A DNA stretch of 64,000 bases, taken from the NCBI RefSeq assembly GCF_020509005.1, contig NC_063012.1:6944001-7008000 (forward strand), written 5' to 3'. Below are positions 54,828 through 64,000 of this stretch, piece after piece. The notes beneath the pieces are model-generated. The model saw only the letters and a list, made by a program, of their open reading frames with translations. It ran no database searches and had not been told where the DNA came from. The stretch is from Fulvia fulva (taxonomy: Eukaryota; Ascomycota; Dothideomycetes; Mycosphaerellales; Mycosphaerellaceae). The first letter of the stretch is position 1. Each line of letters starts with the position of its first letter. A program made the translations under genes and the position numbers.

Positions 54828-55275
54828 ATGTCTGATGGAGGTCAGAAACCGAAGACGAGTTTAGGTGCGATGGTAGTGTACGCGTTGAGCCATGTGGAAG
54901 GTCCGCTAACCAGCCATCGGCGTCCAGGCTTTCACCTTGCTGCTGGACTCGGCTCTGGAGTCGCCAGCGCCTTCTTGCTACAGCCGGCCGACCTGTTGAA
55001 AACACGCCTGCAGCAAACCCACGCGCCCTCCCTGCGACACGCTCTCCGCCAGGTCCTCGACGGCCCCAGCCCCATGCGCCAGCTGTGGCGTGGCACAACC
55101 CCGTCAGTCATCCGCACGGGATTTGGCTCGGCGCTGTACTTTGGCATGCTCAATCAGATGAGACAGTACGTCTCGCGCATGCGCATGCCCGCCGTTCCTG
55201 CAATTCCGCTCACCGCGCCGTCACCGTCACCCTCGCCGTCACCGTCACCCTCACCCTCACCCTCACCCTCACCGT

Positions 55276-55330
<55 letters not shown>

Positions 55331-55949
55331 GAATACTTCGTCGGCTTTGCCGAAACTCGGCAATGTCGCCAATTTAACGACGGGTGCGTTTGCGCGAGTC
55401 GCCGCTGGCTTTCTCATGAACCCGGTCACGGTGCTGAAGGTGCGCTACGAGTCTACCCACTACTCGTACACCTCTCTAGCCGGAGCTGCACGAGACGTGG
55501 TTGCTAAAGAGGGCGTCCGTGGTTTCTTTGCTGGCTTTGGCGCCACAGCTGTGAGGGATGCGCCGTATGCTGGACTGTACGTTCTCATCTACGAAGAGGC
55601 CAAGACGCGCTTGGGCGCTCTGTCCACAGTCGTGGCAGCACCAGAGGGAGGGCTTGCACCTCGTTCAATGTCACGCTCGGCCACGATCAACTTCCTGTCT
55701 GGCATCGTTGCGGCAGTCACTGCCACGGCCATGACAAACCCTTTCGACGCCATCAAGACACGCCTTCAGATCGCGCCGGGAAGGTACAAGAATATGCTCC
55801 AGGCGGCGAAGATGATGCTTCAAGAGGAAGGCGTCCGGAGCATGTTTAGTGGACTAAGTCTTCGCATTGGCCGCAAAGCCCTTAGCAGCGCCTTGACCTG
55901 GACGGTGTACGAGGAGATCATTCGGCGAGCTGAGCAAGCCATTGTCTGA
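54828..55949 (+). CDS. HEM25: Mitochondrial carrier, Hem25/SLC25A38 type (glycine transport), with an internal Ser-Pro repeat
   Basis: A single exon encodes 373 aa from ATG 54828. Three mitochondrial carrier repeats are present: PADLLKTRLQQ (about residues 52-62), PVTVLKVRYEST (about 202-213) and PFDAIKTRLQI (about 302-312), each the Px[DE]xxK[RK]x[RKQ] signature. The context (HLAAGLGSGVASAFLLQPADLLKTRLQQ and FRDAPYAGLYV-like RDAPYAGLYVLIYE) is that of SLC25A38/Hem25, which imports glycine for heme synthesis in mitochondria. Between the first and second repeats, residues 131-168 are nineteen consecutive Pro-Ser units, encoded by a hexanucleotide repeat (55218-55331). This makes the protein about 50 residues longer than usual. 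The GTG 15 nt upstream is not the start. Confidence 0.93.
55218..55331. repeat. Coding hexanucleotide repeat CC(C/G)TC(A/G), 19 units
   Basis: The repeat encodes (Pro-Ser)19 in the carrier gene. Most units are CCCTCA, with CCGTCA units near the left end and two TCG codons. Because the unit is six bases, gain or loss of units never shifts the frame. The other frames read Thr-Leu and, on the minus strand, Glu-Gly repeats. Confidence 0.97.
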
Positions 55950-56693
55950 TCTGGGAATGCATCATGCGGCCAGATGTCACGCCTTCATACGACAGTCGAG
56001 CGGCACCGGTGGAATCATCCACTCATCGCAAGTCGCTACACGTAGGACTTATGGACGCCACTGACGGCCAAGAGGTACCGTCTCAAGAATACATGAGGAG
56101 CTGAGCGCGATTGGGAGAATCTAGGTGCATACAGGACTGTCTACCGACCCTGGTTTTCGGCGAGGTTCAGCTTCCTGCTGACGGAATCGTTCATTCGCCG
56201 ACGACGTTGGCAAGCACAGTCGACATGGTTATTCAGCAGCAAGGAGAAAGGGATCACACTGTCAGAGCTGGCTGGCTTCAGACGATCGCTGTAACAAGAT
56301 TTGCACGAGTGGCTGCTGCACAAAGGCCTGATTAGGCTGGCTTTGTCCCTAGCCGGAAGCAAAAGCCACTAAATTTGGCTGGTCGGCATCTTGAAACCCG
56401 GGTGCAACGGCTCTCCGGCGACTCCTTGGATGTTGATGAGTGTATGCATCTGCATCTTCGTGTCCTGTACACACACACTGTAGCCGTCATCCATCACGTC
56501 CGGCTTAGAGCTCGTCGTATCCTCTCTTAAAGTATTTGTACTCTTCTCGCGCCGGCACCACTATCATCAGGAACAACTCCATCAGGCGTGACAATCAAAA
56601 CATTTCTGTCCGGGGCGAAACGACCAGAAGTACAACTAATATTGCGCCTACGGATCCTATCAGTGAGACAGACTGAGCAACGCGACAGACAAG
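55950..56693. other. Intergenic region upstream of the AIF/FSP1-like gene
   Basis: These 744 bp separate two + strand genes. I see no gene or RNA; short frames at 56111-56335 and 56141-56362 are featureless. The last 150 bp contains C/T-rich stretches suiting a promoter. Confidence 0.5.
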
Positions 56694-57981
56694 ATGACAC
56701 AGACTCGCAACATTGTTATCCTCGGCACGTCGTTTGGCGGACTCGGTGCAGCGCATTATCTAGCAAAACATGTATTGCCGCAACTCGCCAAAAGTCAAGA
56801 CACCAAATACGTACTACATCTGATCGATCCTTCAACCCGATTCTGGTGGCACATCGCCGCGCCGAGGCAAATAGTATCGCTGGAGCAGCTCACCATTGAG
56901 TCGAGTTTCGTACCAATCATGGACGGCTTCAAGCAGTACGGAAGTCTCCTGGATTCTATCAAGTTTCACCACGGCTCAGCGACATCAATGAACAAGGACT
57001 CTCGGACTGTCACAATATCGCTCCATGAAGGTGGCTCCGAGAGCTTGGACTACTATGCATTGGTCATATCGACTGGCATCCGCTCGCCTACGCCCTTGAC
57101 GACGTTTCATGGAGACTACACCATCTCAGAGAAGGCCATCAAAGATATGAACGCGAAGCTAAGCACAGCAAAAGATGTGGTCATCAGCGGAGGGGGCCCT
57201 GTCGGCGTTGAGATGGCCGGTGAGATCGCGATGCACCTCAAGGGAAAGGCAAAGGTGACGCTATATTCGGGATCGGACAAGATCCTGCCTGTCTTCAAGC
57301 AAAGCCGCGCCGCCAAGGCACAGATGCTTCTAGAGAAGGCAGGTGTGACTGTCATCCACAACGTCAAGATCACTGGCAGTGGGCAGGCCGGCGATGGCAG
57401 GACTGAAATCTCCCTCAGTAATGGAAAGGCCGTCCATGCGGATGTGTACATCCCTTGCCACGGTGTCACTCCCAACGCCGACTTCGTGCCAGCAGAGCTG
57501 AAGGGCGGAAATGGCTATGTCCAGACCGATCCATCAACACTGCGGGTAGACGCAGCTGGGCCACGTGTGTACGCGGCCGGCGACGTTGCTGGTGTCGACA
57601 AGGGCGGTGTCTTGAATATGTAAGCTGCTTCGATCTCAATGACGATGATCCGTACTGACCGCGTTAGGTACAACTCTTTACCGGTACTCAACGCAAACAT
57701 TGCACACGATTTGCTGGCAGAGGCAAAGCTGGGTAGTGTCGCGGAAAAGAAGTACACGTTCAAACCGTCTGAGACGCAGTTGGTGCCAGTCGGCCCAAAG
57801 ACTGGTACGTCACACACGTTTGTTATCGAGTTGAGGCTCGATACTGATGACAGTTGCAGGAGTTGCTGCCTTCAACGGCTGGGGAATGCCAGGGTTTTTG
57901 GTTGGACTGATCAAGGGCAAAGACTACATGCTCTCGCAGATGGAGAACTTTACCGAGGGAAAGAAGTTTTTGAAACCCTGA
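56694..57981 (+). CDS. AIF/FSP1-like FAD-dependent NAD(P)H oxidoreductase
   Basis: Three exons: 56694-57619, 57668-57804, 57860-57981, giving 394 aa. Introns: 48 bp (GTAAGC ... TAG) and 55 bp (GTACGT ... CAG). The exon joints read VLNM-YNSLPV and PKTG-VAAFNGW, and without splicing the frame ends too early. Residues 7-20 form the FAD dinucleotide fold (IVILGTSFGGLGAA), about 162-175 the NAD(P)H fold (VVISGGGPVGVEMAG), and YAAGDVAG (about 292-299) is the C-terminal FAD site. GWGMPGFLVGLIKGKDYML near the end is typical of AMID/FSP1-like fungal enzymes. FSP1 relatives reduce quinones using NAD(P)H; substrate and location here are not shown. No clear targeting signal. Confidence 0.9.
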
Positions 57982-58306
57982 TGCGTTGCGAAGGACTCCT
58001 AATGACTAAAAGCGTGGATCTACGGAACTGATATGCTCCTTGGTATGGTACGCATGATACCCCTTGCTTAATAACATTGGTGAGACTTTTAGTAGGTGCG
58101 ACCGACCTTATACAGCTGGCGAAGTTGAAGAAGCAGTGCATGTGACACCGGTCTCGCTTCACTTTGACGTTCCTCGGATCCGAAAGTGATCATGTTCGCA
58201 CGCTGGTCACTCTCCCAGCAAGTAACAACACGTTTTGTCATCTGCAATCCAATCCTCTCCACTACACCTTTCGTCCCTTTTCTAGCAATTCATACTCAAA
58301 CAGAGC
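57982..58306. other. Short intergenic region
   Basis: These 325 bp between two + strand genes should hold the AIF-like 3' region and the promoter of the exonuclease gene. The last 60 bases before 58307 are C/T-rich (CTCTCCACTACACC). No other feature is seen. Confidence 0.5.
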
Positions 58307-59437
58307 ATGGCCCAACACGCTACCCGCGAGTATGCAAAGTTTCAGCAGTACGGCACCCAAGCGAAGTCAATGCTGCGCGCCATGCGCACCCATCTTCGAC
58401 ACCACGTCGAGCGCCCGGACTTTGACGTCGATGGCTTATTCGACGAGCTCAGCGAGTTGATCAAGGACCTCCAGTACAGGAAGAAGCACAAGATCACAAC
58501 AGAACCTATACGTAGGGCTCACGAACTCGAGGTCAAAGTGCCCACGCCGCAGATCATCTTCGTTGATTCAATAGCCAAGGTTCAGGATGTGATCCGGAGC
58601 ATTGAGATCGCTCGGGTGGGCGCGAGGGACCATCCGATATTGTACTTGGACTGCGAAGGTGACAATATGGGTAGGAGGGGTACTTTGGATCTCGTCAACA
58701 TATTCGTACCGCGGGAGAACGTCGTGTTTGTGATCAATGTGGCGACGCTGAAGGAGCAAGCGTTCTCCGCAACCATGGACAACGAAGCGTTGAACCTGAA
58801 GGCTGTGCTAGAGGATGAAAGCATGAGCAAAGCAATCTTTGATTGCCGAACCGACAGTGATGCTCTGTTCTCCCACTTCGGAATCAAGCTTGCCGGAGTT
58901 GTTGACATCCAATTACTGGACAACGTTACACAATGGAAGAAGAAGAAAGTTGATAAACTGCAAGCTCTCTCGTGCTGCTTTCACCGTCTGAATCTGAAAG
59001 CTTCGCAGCTGCAAGCCTTGGAGACCATTCAGTTCTGGGGCAAAGAAGCGATGAGGGAGACCGCCGAAGACGTGGGGCGACGGATGTCGATCTACGTACC
59101 TGGCTTCGAGACTCGCGAGCCGACAGCAGAAGATCGGGCACAGGATGAGATCAAAGGTCGTGTTGCGATCGGTCTAGCAAAACCAGCATTTGACGAGAAG
59201 CCACTGCCACCGTTTCTGCTTCAGTATGTAACGGCTGACCTGATCCTGCTGCCAGCACTCTATCATCACCTCACGGCGCATCCGTTCTGGAGCAATGAGT
59301 GGGCCGCTCGTGAGCGAAAAGCGACTATTTCCCGGCTGGCATTCCCGCGATCTCCTGACTTCGACAGCCGGAAGATCAAGATGAACCTGCCGCCTGATGG
59401 GCGGGCGGATATCGAGAGGACTTCGAGGGCAGTGTGA
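58307..59437 (+). CDS. 3'-5' exonuclease-domain protein (DEDD superfamily, EXD1-like)
   Basis: A single exon encodes 376 aa. Residues about 80-270 form a DnaQ-like 3'-5' exonuclease fold. Exo I is LYLDCEGDN (Asp115 and Glu117), Exo II is IFDCRTDSDALFSHFGI (about 177-193), and VVDIQLLDN (199-206) follows; ADLILLPALYHHL (about 310-322) supplies a candidate late Asp. The GRRGTLDLVNIF stretch after Exo I takes the place of the usual LxLIQIA. Family members degrade RNA or DNA 3' ends; EXD1-like members bind RNA in animals. The N-terminal 75 residues are helical and basic. Whether it is catalytically active is likely but not proven. Confidence 0.85.
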   Translation: MAQHATREYAKFQQYGTQAKSMLRAMRTHLRHHVERPDFDVDGLFDELSELIKDLQYRKKHKITTEPIRRAHELEVKVPTPQIIFVDSIAKVQDVIRSIEIARVGARDHPILYLDCEGDNMGRRGTLDLVNIFVPRENVVFVINVATLKEQAFSATMDNEALNLKAVLEDESMSKAIFDCRTDSDALFSHFGIKLAGVVDIQLLDNVTQWKKKKVDKLQALSCCFHRLNLKASQLQALETIQFWGKEAMRETAEDVGRRMSIYVPGFETREPTAEDRAQDEIKGRVAIGLAKPAFDEKPLPPFLLQYVTADLILLPALYHHLTAHPFWSNEWAARERKATISRLAFPRSPDFDSRKIKMNLPPDGRADIERTSRAV

Positions 59438-59547
59438 GCAGCCATGACTCCACATCAAACAACATGATTAGGCAGTACAGCTCGTGACCGCCACTCTGAT
59501 AAGCAGATGCTTCTGTTGTGCGTGCGTTAGACATTCCATCACAGTCT

Positions 59548-60360
59548 CTACTCATCCCTATATGCCTTCCCCAAAGGCGTCAATTTCCCCTCATCATCTA
59601 GCATCCTCGCCCACTTTCCAACTGTGCCCGTATCCCGCATCGGTCCAAACCACGCATACCTCTCCACCCAATCCAGAGTGTCAAGATACTTTACCGACTC
59701 CCTCGCAAAGTGCTCTACATGCTCCCTCGGCAACGGGGCATCCTGATTCCAATTCGTGCACGCAAACTCAGTAATCCACACCGGCTTCGACGCATCAATT
59801 TGATGCTTCGTCGACCAGATGTAGTCATAAAAGCCGCCAAGAGCAATACCGTACCAGTGCAAACATAGAAAGTCCACATCACTCCCCCCAGCTCGAATCC
59901 TGCAAAGGAAGTCTTGCATGTAGCCAACAGCGTGTCCCGCATTACTGAGTCCCGGACTTCCACATCTTATGCCCTGCTTTCGTAGCGGCTCAATACATCT
60001 CAACCATTCATTCGCTGCCAGTTCAACGGACATGTTCGACTGATCCGGTAGTTCTGGCTCATTGAAGTATAGCACCGAATGGGCATTGACATCTTTGATC
60101 TTGGTCGGTAGATCGTCAATGCCGACGTTGTTCCATTGCATGGGGACAAAGTCGAGAGAAGTGCAGCCTGCGGTTGTGTTGGGAGACCAGTTATAGATCC
60201 ATGTTATTTTGGAGCCGGGTTTGGTGAAATTGAACACCGGGTCTTTGTTTTCTACGGGCCAGCATAGGCCGCGTTTGGAAGGAACATTGGAGAGACTGCT
60301 GCCTTGAGCATTTTTGGTGACTTCGCCGACTTTGTCTTTTACAAAGTCTCTGAACCCCAT
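59548..60360 (-). CDS. Glycoside hydrolase family 128-like protein (ASL1 type)
   Basis: A single exon encodes 270 aa. The TIM-barrel signature of the ASL1-like catalytic core is clear: RGLCWPVENKD (30-40), ITWIYNWSP (52-60), FVPMQWN (71-77), LYFNEPELPDQSN with Glu101 as likely acid/base, VDFLCLHWYG (162-171) and PVWITEFAC with Glu198 as likely nucleophile. GH128 enzymes cut beta-1,3-glucan. There is no signal peptide: the protein starts MGFRDFVKDKVGEV, amphipathic and charged. This differs from secreted members and suggests a cytosolic or unconventionally exported form, or a missed upstream exon. It is tail to tail with the exonuclease gene, 110 bp apart. Confidence 0.9.
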   Translation of the reverse strand: MGFRDFVKDKVGEVTKNAQGSSLSNVPSKRGLCWPVENKDPVFNFTKPGSKITWIYNWSPNTTAGCTSLDFVPMQWNNVGIDDLPTKIKDVNAHSVLYFNEPELPDQSNMSVELAANEWLRCIEPLRKQGIRCGSPGLSNAGHAVGYMQDFLCRIRAGGSDVDFLCLHWYGIALGGFYDYIWSTKHQIDASKPVWITEFACTNWNQDAPLPREHVEHFARESVKYLDTLDWVERYAWFGPMRDTGTVGKWARMLDDEGKLTPLGKAYRDE

Positions 60361-60746
60361 GTTCAGTCTGTGTGGTCGATGAAAATGTCAAGCGTCAGGC
60401 GTAAGAGAGGTGAGGTTGTTAGCATGCCAAGCTCTAGTGCCACGCGTATATCCACGAATGAAGCGCCCTCTTGCAGACAGGGCAGGAAAAGGCATCTGAA
60501 CAGTATTTGCAAATGGGTTTCTTCACTTCATGTTCGACATTCCTTTCTATGGACGAACACCTCCCGTCATCAAGTCATGATGCATGCATGGCGGCCTGCC
60601 ACATTACTGGATAAAACGATGAAAACTATGCACAAATACCGAGCTCGCTATCCTGGAATGCCGACACAGCGTACTGAGATCTCTTTGACTCAACAGAGTA
60701 CACGCACTTGCATTTGTCGGACGGCTTGCGGGCCGTCCTAGTCTTG
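60361..60746. other. Intergenic region
   Basis: These 386 bp lie between two minus-strand genes and should hold the GH128 promoter and the 3' region of the copper-fist gene. Nothing else is recognised; the small + strand frame at 60304-60741 overlaps GH128 antisense and is featureless. Confidence 0.45.
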
Positions 60747-62554
60747 TTATTGCAGGGGCCAGTCGCCCACGAAATCAGTATTCGTGAAGTCCCCGTGTAG
60801 ACTGTAAGGGCTTGCGAAGTCATCGTTAGGAATGCTCATTGAGCCGTCACTCCATGGCGGACTGGTGAGCCCGCTTGAGTCGTCCATTGGGCCGATGGCT
60901 GTAGCTGGCGAGGTGGCAACTGGCAAATCACCTAGTCGTTTTGTATCAACGGCCGACGGGTTGCTAGCCTGACCAAACGAGTCACCGTTGACGTCGATCT
61001 CAGGGAAGAGCTGCTTGATGAGATCATCATTCGGAGCGTTGCCTGGTCCAACAGACTGTGACTGGGGGCGGCCAGGGTTGAAGGGCATGGAGGTGTTACC
61101 TTGCGTGATGCCGGTCATGGGAGAGATTGTCGGTGTATCCCAGAAGTCCGGGAAACCCATGCCTGACTCGTTTGCGGTAGGCTTCATTGCGACATCAAAC
61201 TCGGCCGTAGTCTGCCAGTCCGGTGGCATGGGAGCGGCGAAGTTGGGGTTGCCGAAGAAGCTTGGTGGTAGGCTGCGACGATTATTGTTCGTAGAGTCAG
61301 GGAGTGTGCCGTCCGGATTGAACGCAGCCGCATCTTCTTGAATGCTGGGCATCGGGAAGCCGTAAAGATCGTCCATGTTTGGCAGTTCATCGACCTCGGA
61401 CTGCGTGCCTGAAGATGCAGCAGTCAGCGCAGGTTGCGCGACATTACTGTGATCAAAGGTGGTAGGCCACGCACCAAAGGGGTTGTTGTTTGGCATGGTG
61501 GAGTCGGCCGAGGGGAACGCCGACCACGGGTCAAACGAGGCGTCGGTGATGCTCGACATGGGATCCAGTGGAAATCCTGTGGCATCGCTGGCGGCCGAGT
61601 CCACACTCTGGTTCGTCTGGACAAGTCCAAGATCGCTAAAGTTGAAGGGTGAAAGCTTGGCACCGGCCATGTCACCGCAGCATCCACTGGCAGTCAAGGT
61701 TGGCGAAGGCTGCTCTGACTTGGACAGACGCCTCTCTGTGTTGAACAAAGGCGTGGGCTGGAATGGGACCGGCGTCTGTCTCCACGGGATGTTGCTGTCC
61801 AAGGCGAGGCTGTCGACAGAGCGGCGAGCTTGCGTTGCAACAGAGTTGTCGGCATGGGCTCTTGGCATGGGCATCTTGTACGGCATTCCACACTCGTGCG
61901 CGGCATGGTTTCTCTTGTGCACAGGTTTGTGGTGTCCGTTCGCGAAGTGGGTGAGGGAGCCCTCTGACTTCTGTGTCTCGAGGCGGGGCTTGTGCACGGC
62001 AGGGCCATGGGGCGGCGTGCCATCCTTGAGCTGCGACTCTTTCTTGACAATGGAGCAGGCGCACTTGCCGCCGTGGTGACAGCAGCAGCCTTGCTCTTCG
62101 GCGACGGCAGCCAGGTGGTAGGGGTCGTCGTCGATCTTCTTGGTGTGCTCGTCGTGGTAGCCGGCTTTGGCGCGCTCCTCAGCTTCGCGCAGGTGGATGC
62201 ACTTCTCCTTGGAATGGTGCACCTTCTCGGCCTGGCCGCAGTCGCAACTGACGTGTGCCGACCGCTTCTTGCGCTCGAGTCGGCAGTGCTGGCATTGGGT
62301 GACCGGGCGGCCCTTCTTGGGCACAAGCGTCAGCTCGCGGTCTGGGCAACGGTCAGCGACAGCATCATCATCATCATCATCACCACCACCACCGCACCCG
62401 CACACACACACACACACACACACGCACACACATCCCCACCCGGCGACGGCGACGACACAGAGACCAACTTACCCGTGTGGTTGCAGCCACTCACGCGGTG
62501 GCCCTTCAAGCATGACTGGCATGCCCATTTGGTGCCATCGCTCTTAAGAACCAT
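60747..62554 (-). CDS. Copper-fist transcription factor
   Basis: Two exons: 62554-62473 and 62341-60747, giving 558 aa. The 131-bp intron (GTAAGT ... CCCAG) splits the copper fist: exon 1 encodes MVLKSDGTKWACQSCLKGHR and SGCNHT, exon 2 continues DRELTLVPKKGRPVTQC, CRLERKKRSAHVSCDCG. Thus the Cys ligands (CX2CX8CXH), the KGRP minor-groove motif and the downstream Cys cluster are complete. A second Cys-rich block, EQGCCCHHGGKCACSIVKKE (about residues 120-140), may sense copper(I). The rest is Ser/Pro/Asn-rich with acidic segments, suiting an activation domain. Relatives (AceA/GRISEA/Cuf1/Mac1) control copper detoxification or uptake; which role applies here is not clear from sequence. The automatic frame beginning inside the CA repeat at 62429 is an artefact of not splicing. 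Confidence 0.93.
62363..62432. repeat. Compound microsatellite (CAT)n-(CAC)n-(CA)n inside the copper-fist intron
   Basis: A run of CAT triplets (62363-62380) is followed by CAC triplets and then about twelve CA units with a few CG interruptions. On the transcribed minus strand it reads as GT- and ATG-rich intron sequence between the donor at 62472 and the acceptor at 62342. It lies directly upstream of the 3' splice site. Confidence 0.93.
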
Positions 62555-63671
62555 TCCGGGTGGTGTTGCTCGACGTCGGATCTGCGGGTGCGCGACTTTC
62601 GGGCGGGCTGCTTGCGCGGTGGTATGACAGGGCTCGTGGTGGTGGTGGTGGTCGTCGTCGTCGTTGCGTCGTCGTCGTTCAGTGGTAGAGGTGCAGAAGG
62701 TGGTATACTGGGAGAATAGGAAGGTGAGGCCGAGCCGGTCGTCAAAATGCGTTGGGTATCTCTTCTAATCGTCCTCCATCCGGAACGCCTTCAGTGCTCT
62801 GTTGTTACGCCAAGCGCGACAATGAAACCCGTCCCTCCGTAGGAATCGCCACGGAGTCGTGGGAGGCGGAGCGGGGGAGCGTTCAAGGCCGAGCACACCA
62901 CCAGAGGCGGCGGCTGTGAAATGGCCGGACTATAGATGTGTATGAACGATCAAAATCGGCGTGCTCCTCGACTGTCGTGCCTCAAGAGCAAGAGCAAGGA
63001 GCAGGACAGAAAAGAGCGGGCAGGCTCACAGCGCAGCACACAGCAGAAGCCAGTCCGTGTGCACGCCAGATCACGCTTGTTAAGCTCCAGCTTGTTTCCA
63101 TGTCAATCGCCTCCACTCCGCAAAGCGCCCGAGAAATAATACACTAAGTTACTCGCAGTCTCGCAGCTCCTCTCACAGTCTGATCCCGTGCTTCATGCAC
63201 TGCCACTGTCCTCAATGTCATTGTCCATCTGGCGACGTGCCGGAGACGACCATCCCGAACTTAGCTCTACCCGGTTGTGTACATGAGCTCATTCGACGCG
63301 GTCCCTGGAGTCTACCACTGGATGGCTCTCCATGTCGCGCAGAGTTTACTCTCCGCTCTGCCATCCATCAGCCCGCAAGTGTTGTACATCATGTTTGTGC
63401 ATTTCCTACACCTAGGTTGTCATAAACTACAGCTAAGAAGCGCAGATCACCAAGCCGTCCACTCCATCATCCCGCGTTTGTTGACTGTACATACTGCAGG
63501 CTGCGTCGCCCATTAGCGCCATGTCTCGCACTCTTTTAAACATTTCCGACCACCAGCAGACTATTCGGTAGCTGCAGCCGACCGCTGTGCCGACTGCCTT
63601 GCAGTGTGAAGTTCGGACCAAAAAGTCATGCTGCCAATCTCACGAGTTGTTGACAGAATACAGCCGTCGTA
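62555..63671. promoter_or_regulatory. Promoter and leader region of the copper-fist gene
   Basis: About 1.1 kb lies between the copper-fist start and the stop of the SNF2-type helicase, both on the minus strand. It contains a GGT/CGT trinucleotide run (62636-62679). An open frame reading from 62745 to 62506 on the minus strand (Thr-rich) overlaps the true start in another frame; it is probably leader. No other gene is supported. Confidence 0.5.
62636..62679. repeat. Trinucleotide repeat (TGG)n/(TCG)n
   Basis: Six or more TGG/GGT triplets run into TCG triplets, with one interruption (TTGCG). It lies about 80-125 bp upstream of the copper-fist start codon. Confidence 0.9.
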
Positions 63672-64000
63672 TCATGTTGTGGTTTTCGGCGCGTTGTCGT
63701 TGACCTCGCGGGACAGTATCCTCTGAATCTCAGCAAGCCGTCCGCTTCGAGCGCCATCGCGCTTGTTGCTCTTCTCGGAAAAGGCCACCATCATCTGGAA
63801 ATGCATTAGCTCGCATGCCACATTGCATGACTGTTGGGAAACGCTCACCAGCTTGCGCTTGTCTGCTTGAACCATAAGCGTATCTTCTTCGATGCTGCCA
63901 TCCATTACGAGCCTGAACACTCGAGTCTCTCGTTTCTGTCCTAGTCTGTGTACGCGATCTACAGCTTGGTCCTCGATCGCTGGAGCCCACCATGTGTCGG
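63672..64000 (-). CDS. C-terminal part of a SNF2/Rad5-type DNA helicase (cut by the window edge)
   Basis: Two exons are visible: from beyond 64000 to 63849, and 63794-63672 (intron GTGAGC ... CAG with an internal GCTAAT). The joined frame reads WWAPAIEDQAVDRVHRLGQKRE, then FRLVMDGSIEEDTLMVQADKRKL and MMVAFSEKS before ending NDNAPKTTT. DRVHRLGQ is helicase motif VI of the SNF2 superfamily; the following GSIEE block is typical of the Rad5/HLTF/Uls1 branch. Such ATPases move along DNA or chromatin; a RING domain would lie upstream, outside the window. Without splicing an extra SVSQQSCNVACELMHF segment would appear, which is not part of the family. Confidence 0.88.
   Translation of the reverse strand, partial: DTWWAPAIEDQAVDRVHRLGQKRETRVFRLVMDGSIEEDTLMVQADKRKLVSVSQQSCNVACELMHFQMMVAFSEKSNKRDGARSGRLAEIQRILSREVNDNAPKTTT

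Noticed and set aside
61459..62079. 206-codon + strand frame and a 210-codon minus frame over 61694-62326
   Set aside because: Both overlap the copper-fist exon 2, whose own frame has the family motifs; the others are low-complexity shadows.
62341..62429. Start of the copper-fist protein within the CA repeat (Val-Cys repeat N-terminus)
   Set aside because: Splicing exon 62554-62473 to 62341 restores the complete copper fist; the repeat is intron.
1..64000. CRISPR array, prokaryotic operons, biosynthetic cluster or viral insertion
   Set aside because: No regularly spaced repeats, no clustered pathway genes and no viral genes apart from ordinary LTR and non-LTR retroelements were seen.

Overview
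The window comes from a filamentous ascomycete (Pezizomycotina, probably Dothideomycetes). Evidence: short introns of about 48-130 bp with GTRNGT donors and CTRAY-like branch sites; typical fungal genes (copper-fist regulator, HET-domain protein, fungal ADAM protease, ASL1-like glycoside hydrolase); and a repeat block mutated by repeat-induced point mutation (RIP). No operons, Shine-Dalgarno sites or CRISPR arrays are present or expected.

Left half (1-31297) is a dead transposon island. Almost every CpA has become TpA (and TpG become TpA), so Trp and Gln codons read as stops and His/Cys codons read as Tyr, while CpG is kept. From left to right it holds: a Tad-like LINE on the + strand (1 to about 3800); a second LINE on the - strand (about 9300 to 4320), tail to tail with the first; a 5'-truncated third LINE (- strand, about 9420-10727) abutting a coiled-coil gag of another LTR element (- strand, about 10728-11739); Gypsy element A (11740-23572) with 519-bp LTRs and a 5-bp target duplication; a Copia element (14543-20082, - strand) with 234-bp LTRs inserted inside the reverse transcriptase of Gypsy A; and Gypsy element B (24082-31297) with 184-bp LTRs. 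Target-site duplications and LTR pairs let the nesting order be read directly. Mutation fades at the right edge: the last LTR, next to the first host gene, is nearly intact.

Right half (31298-64000) is ordinary gene-rich euchromatin with about 14 protein genes and one tRNA. In order: MABP1/WDR62-like WD40 protein (-), acetyl-CoA synthetase (+), membrane-anchored ADAM metalloprotease (-), mitochondrial-type AAA ATPase (-), intron-containing tRNA-Ala(CGC) (+), nicotinate phosphoribosyltransferase (-), Mpv17/Sym1-like protein (+), BolA-like protein (-), a conserved basic protein of unknown function (+), HET-domain protein (+), Hem25/SLC25A38-like mitochondrial carrier with a Ser-Pro repeat (+), AIF/FSP1-like flavoprotein (+), 3'-5' exonuclease-domain protein (+), ASL1-like GH128 hydrolase (-), copper-fist transcription factor (-), and the 3' end of a SNF2/Rad5-type helicase (-) running off the right edge.

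The host genes do not form an obvious cluster or pathway; several (AAA ATPase, Sym1, BolA, Hem25, possibly the AIF-like enzyme) are mitochondrial, but this is likely coincidence. I did not find a convincing new defence or biosynthetic system. The most informative content is the stratigraphy of nested, RIP-mutated retroelements.
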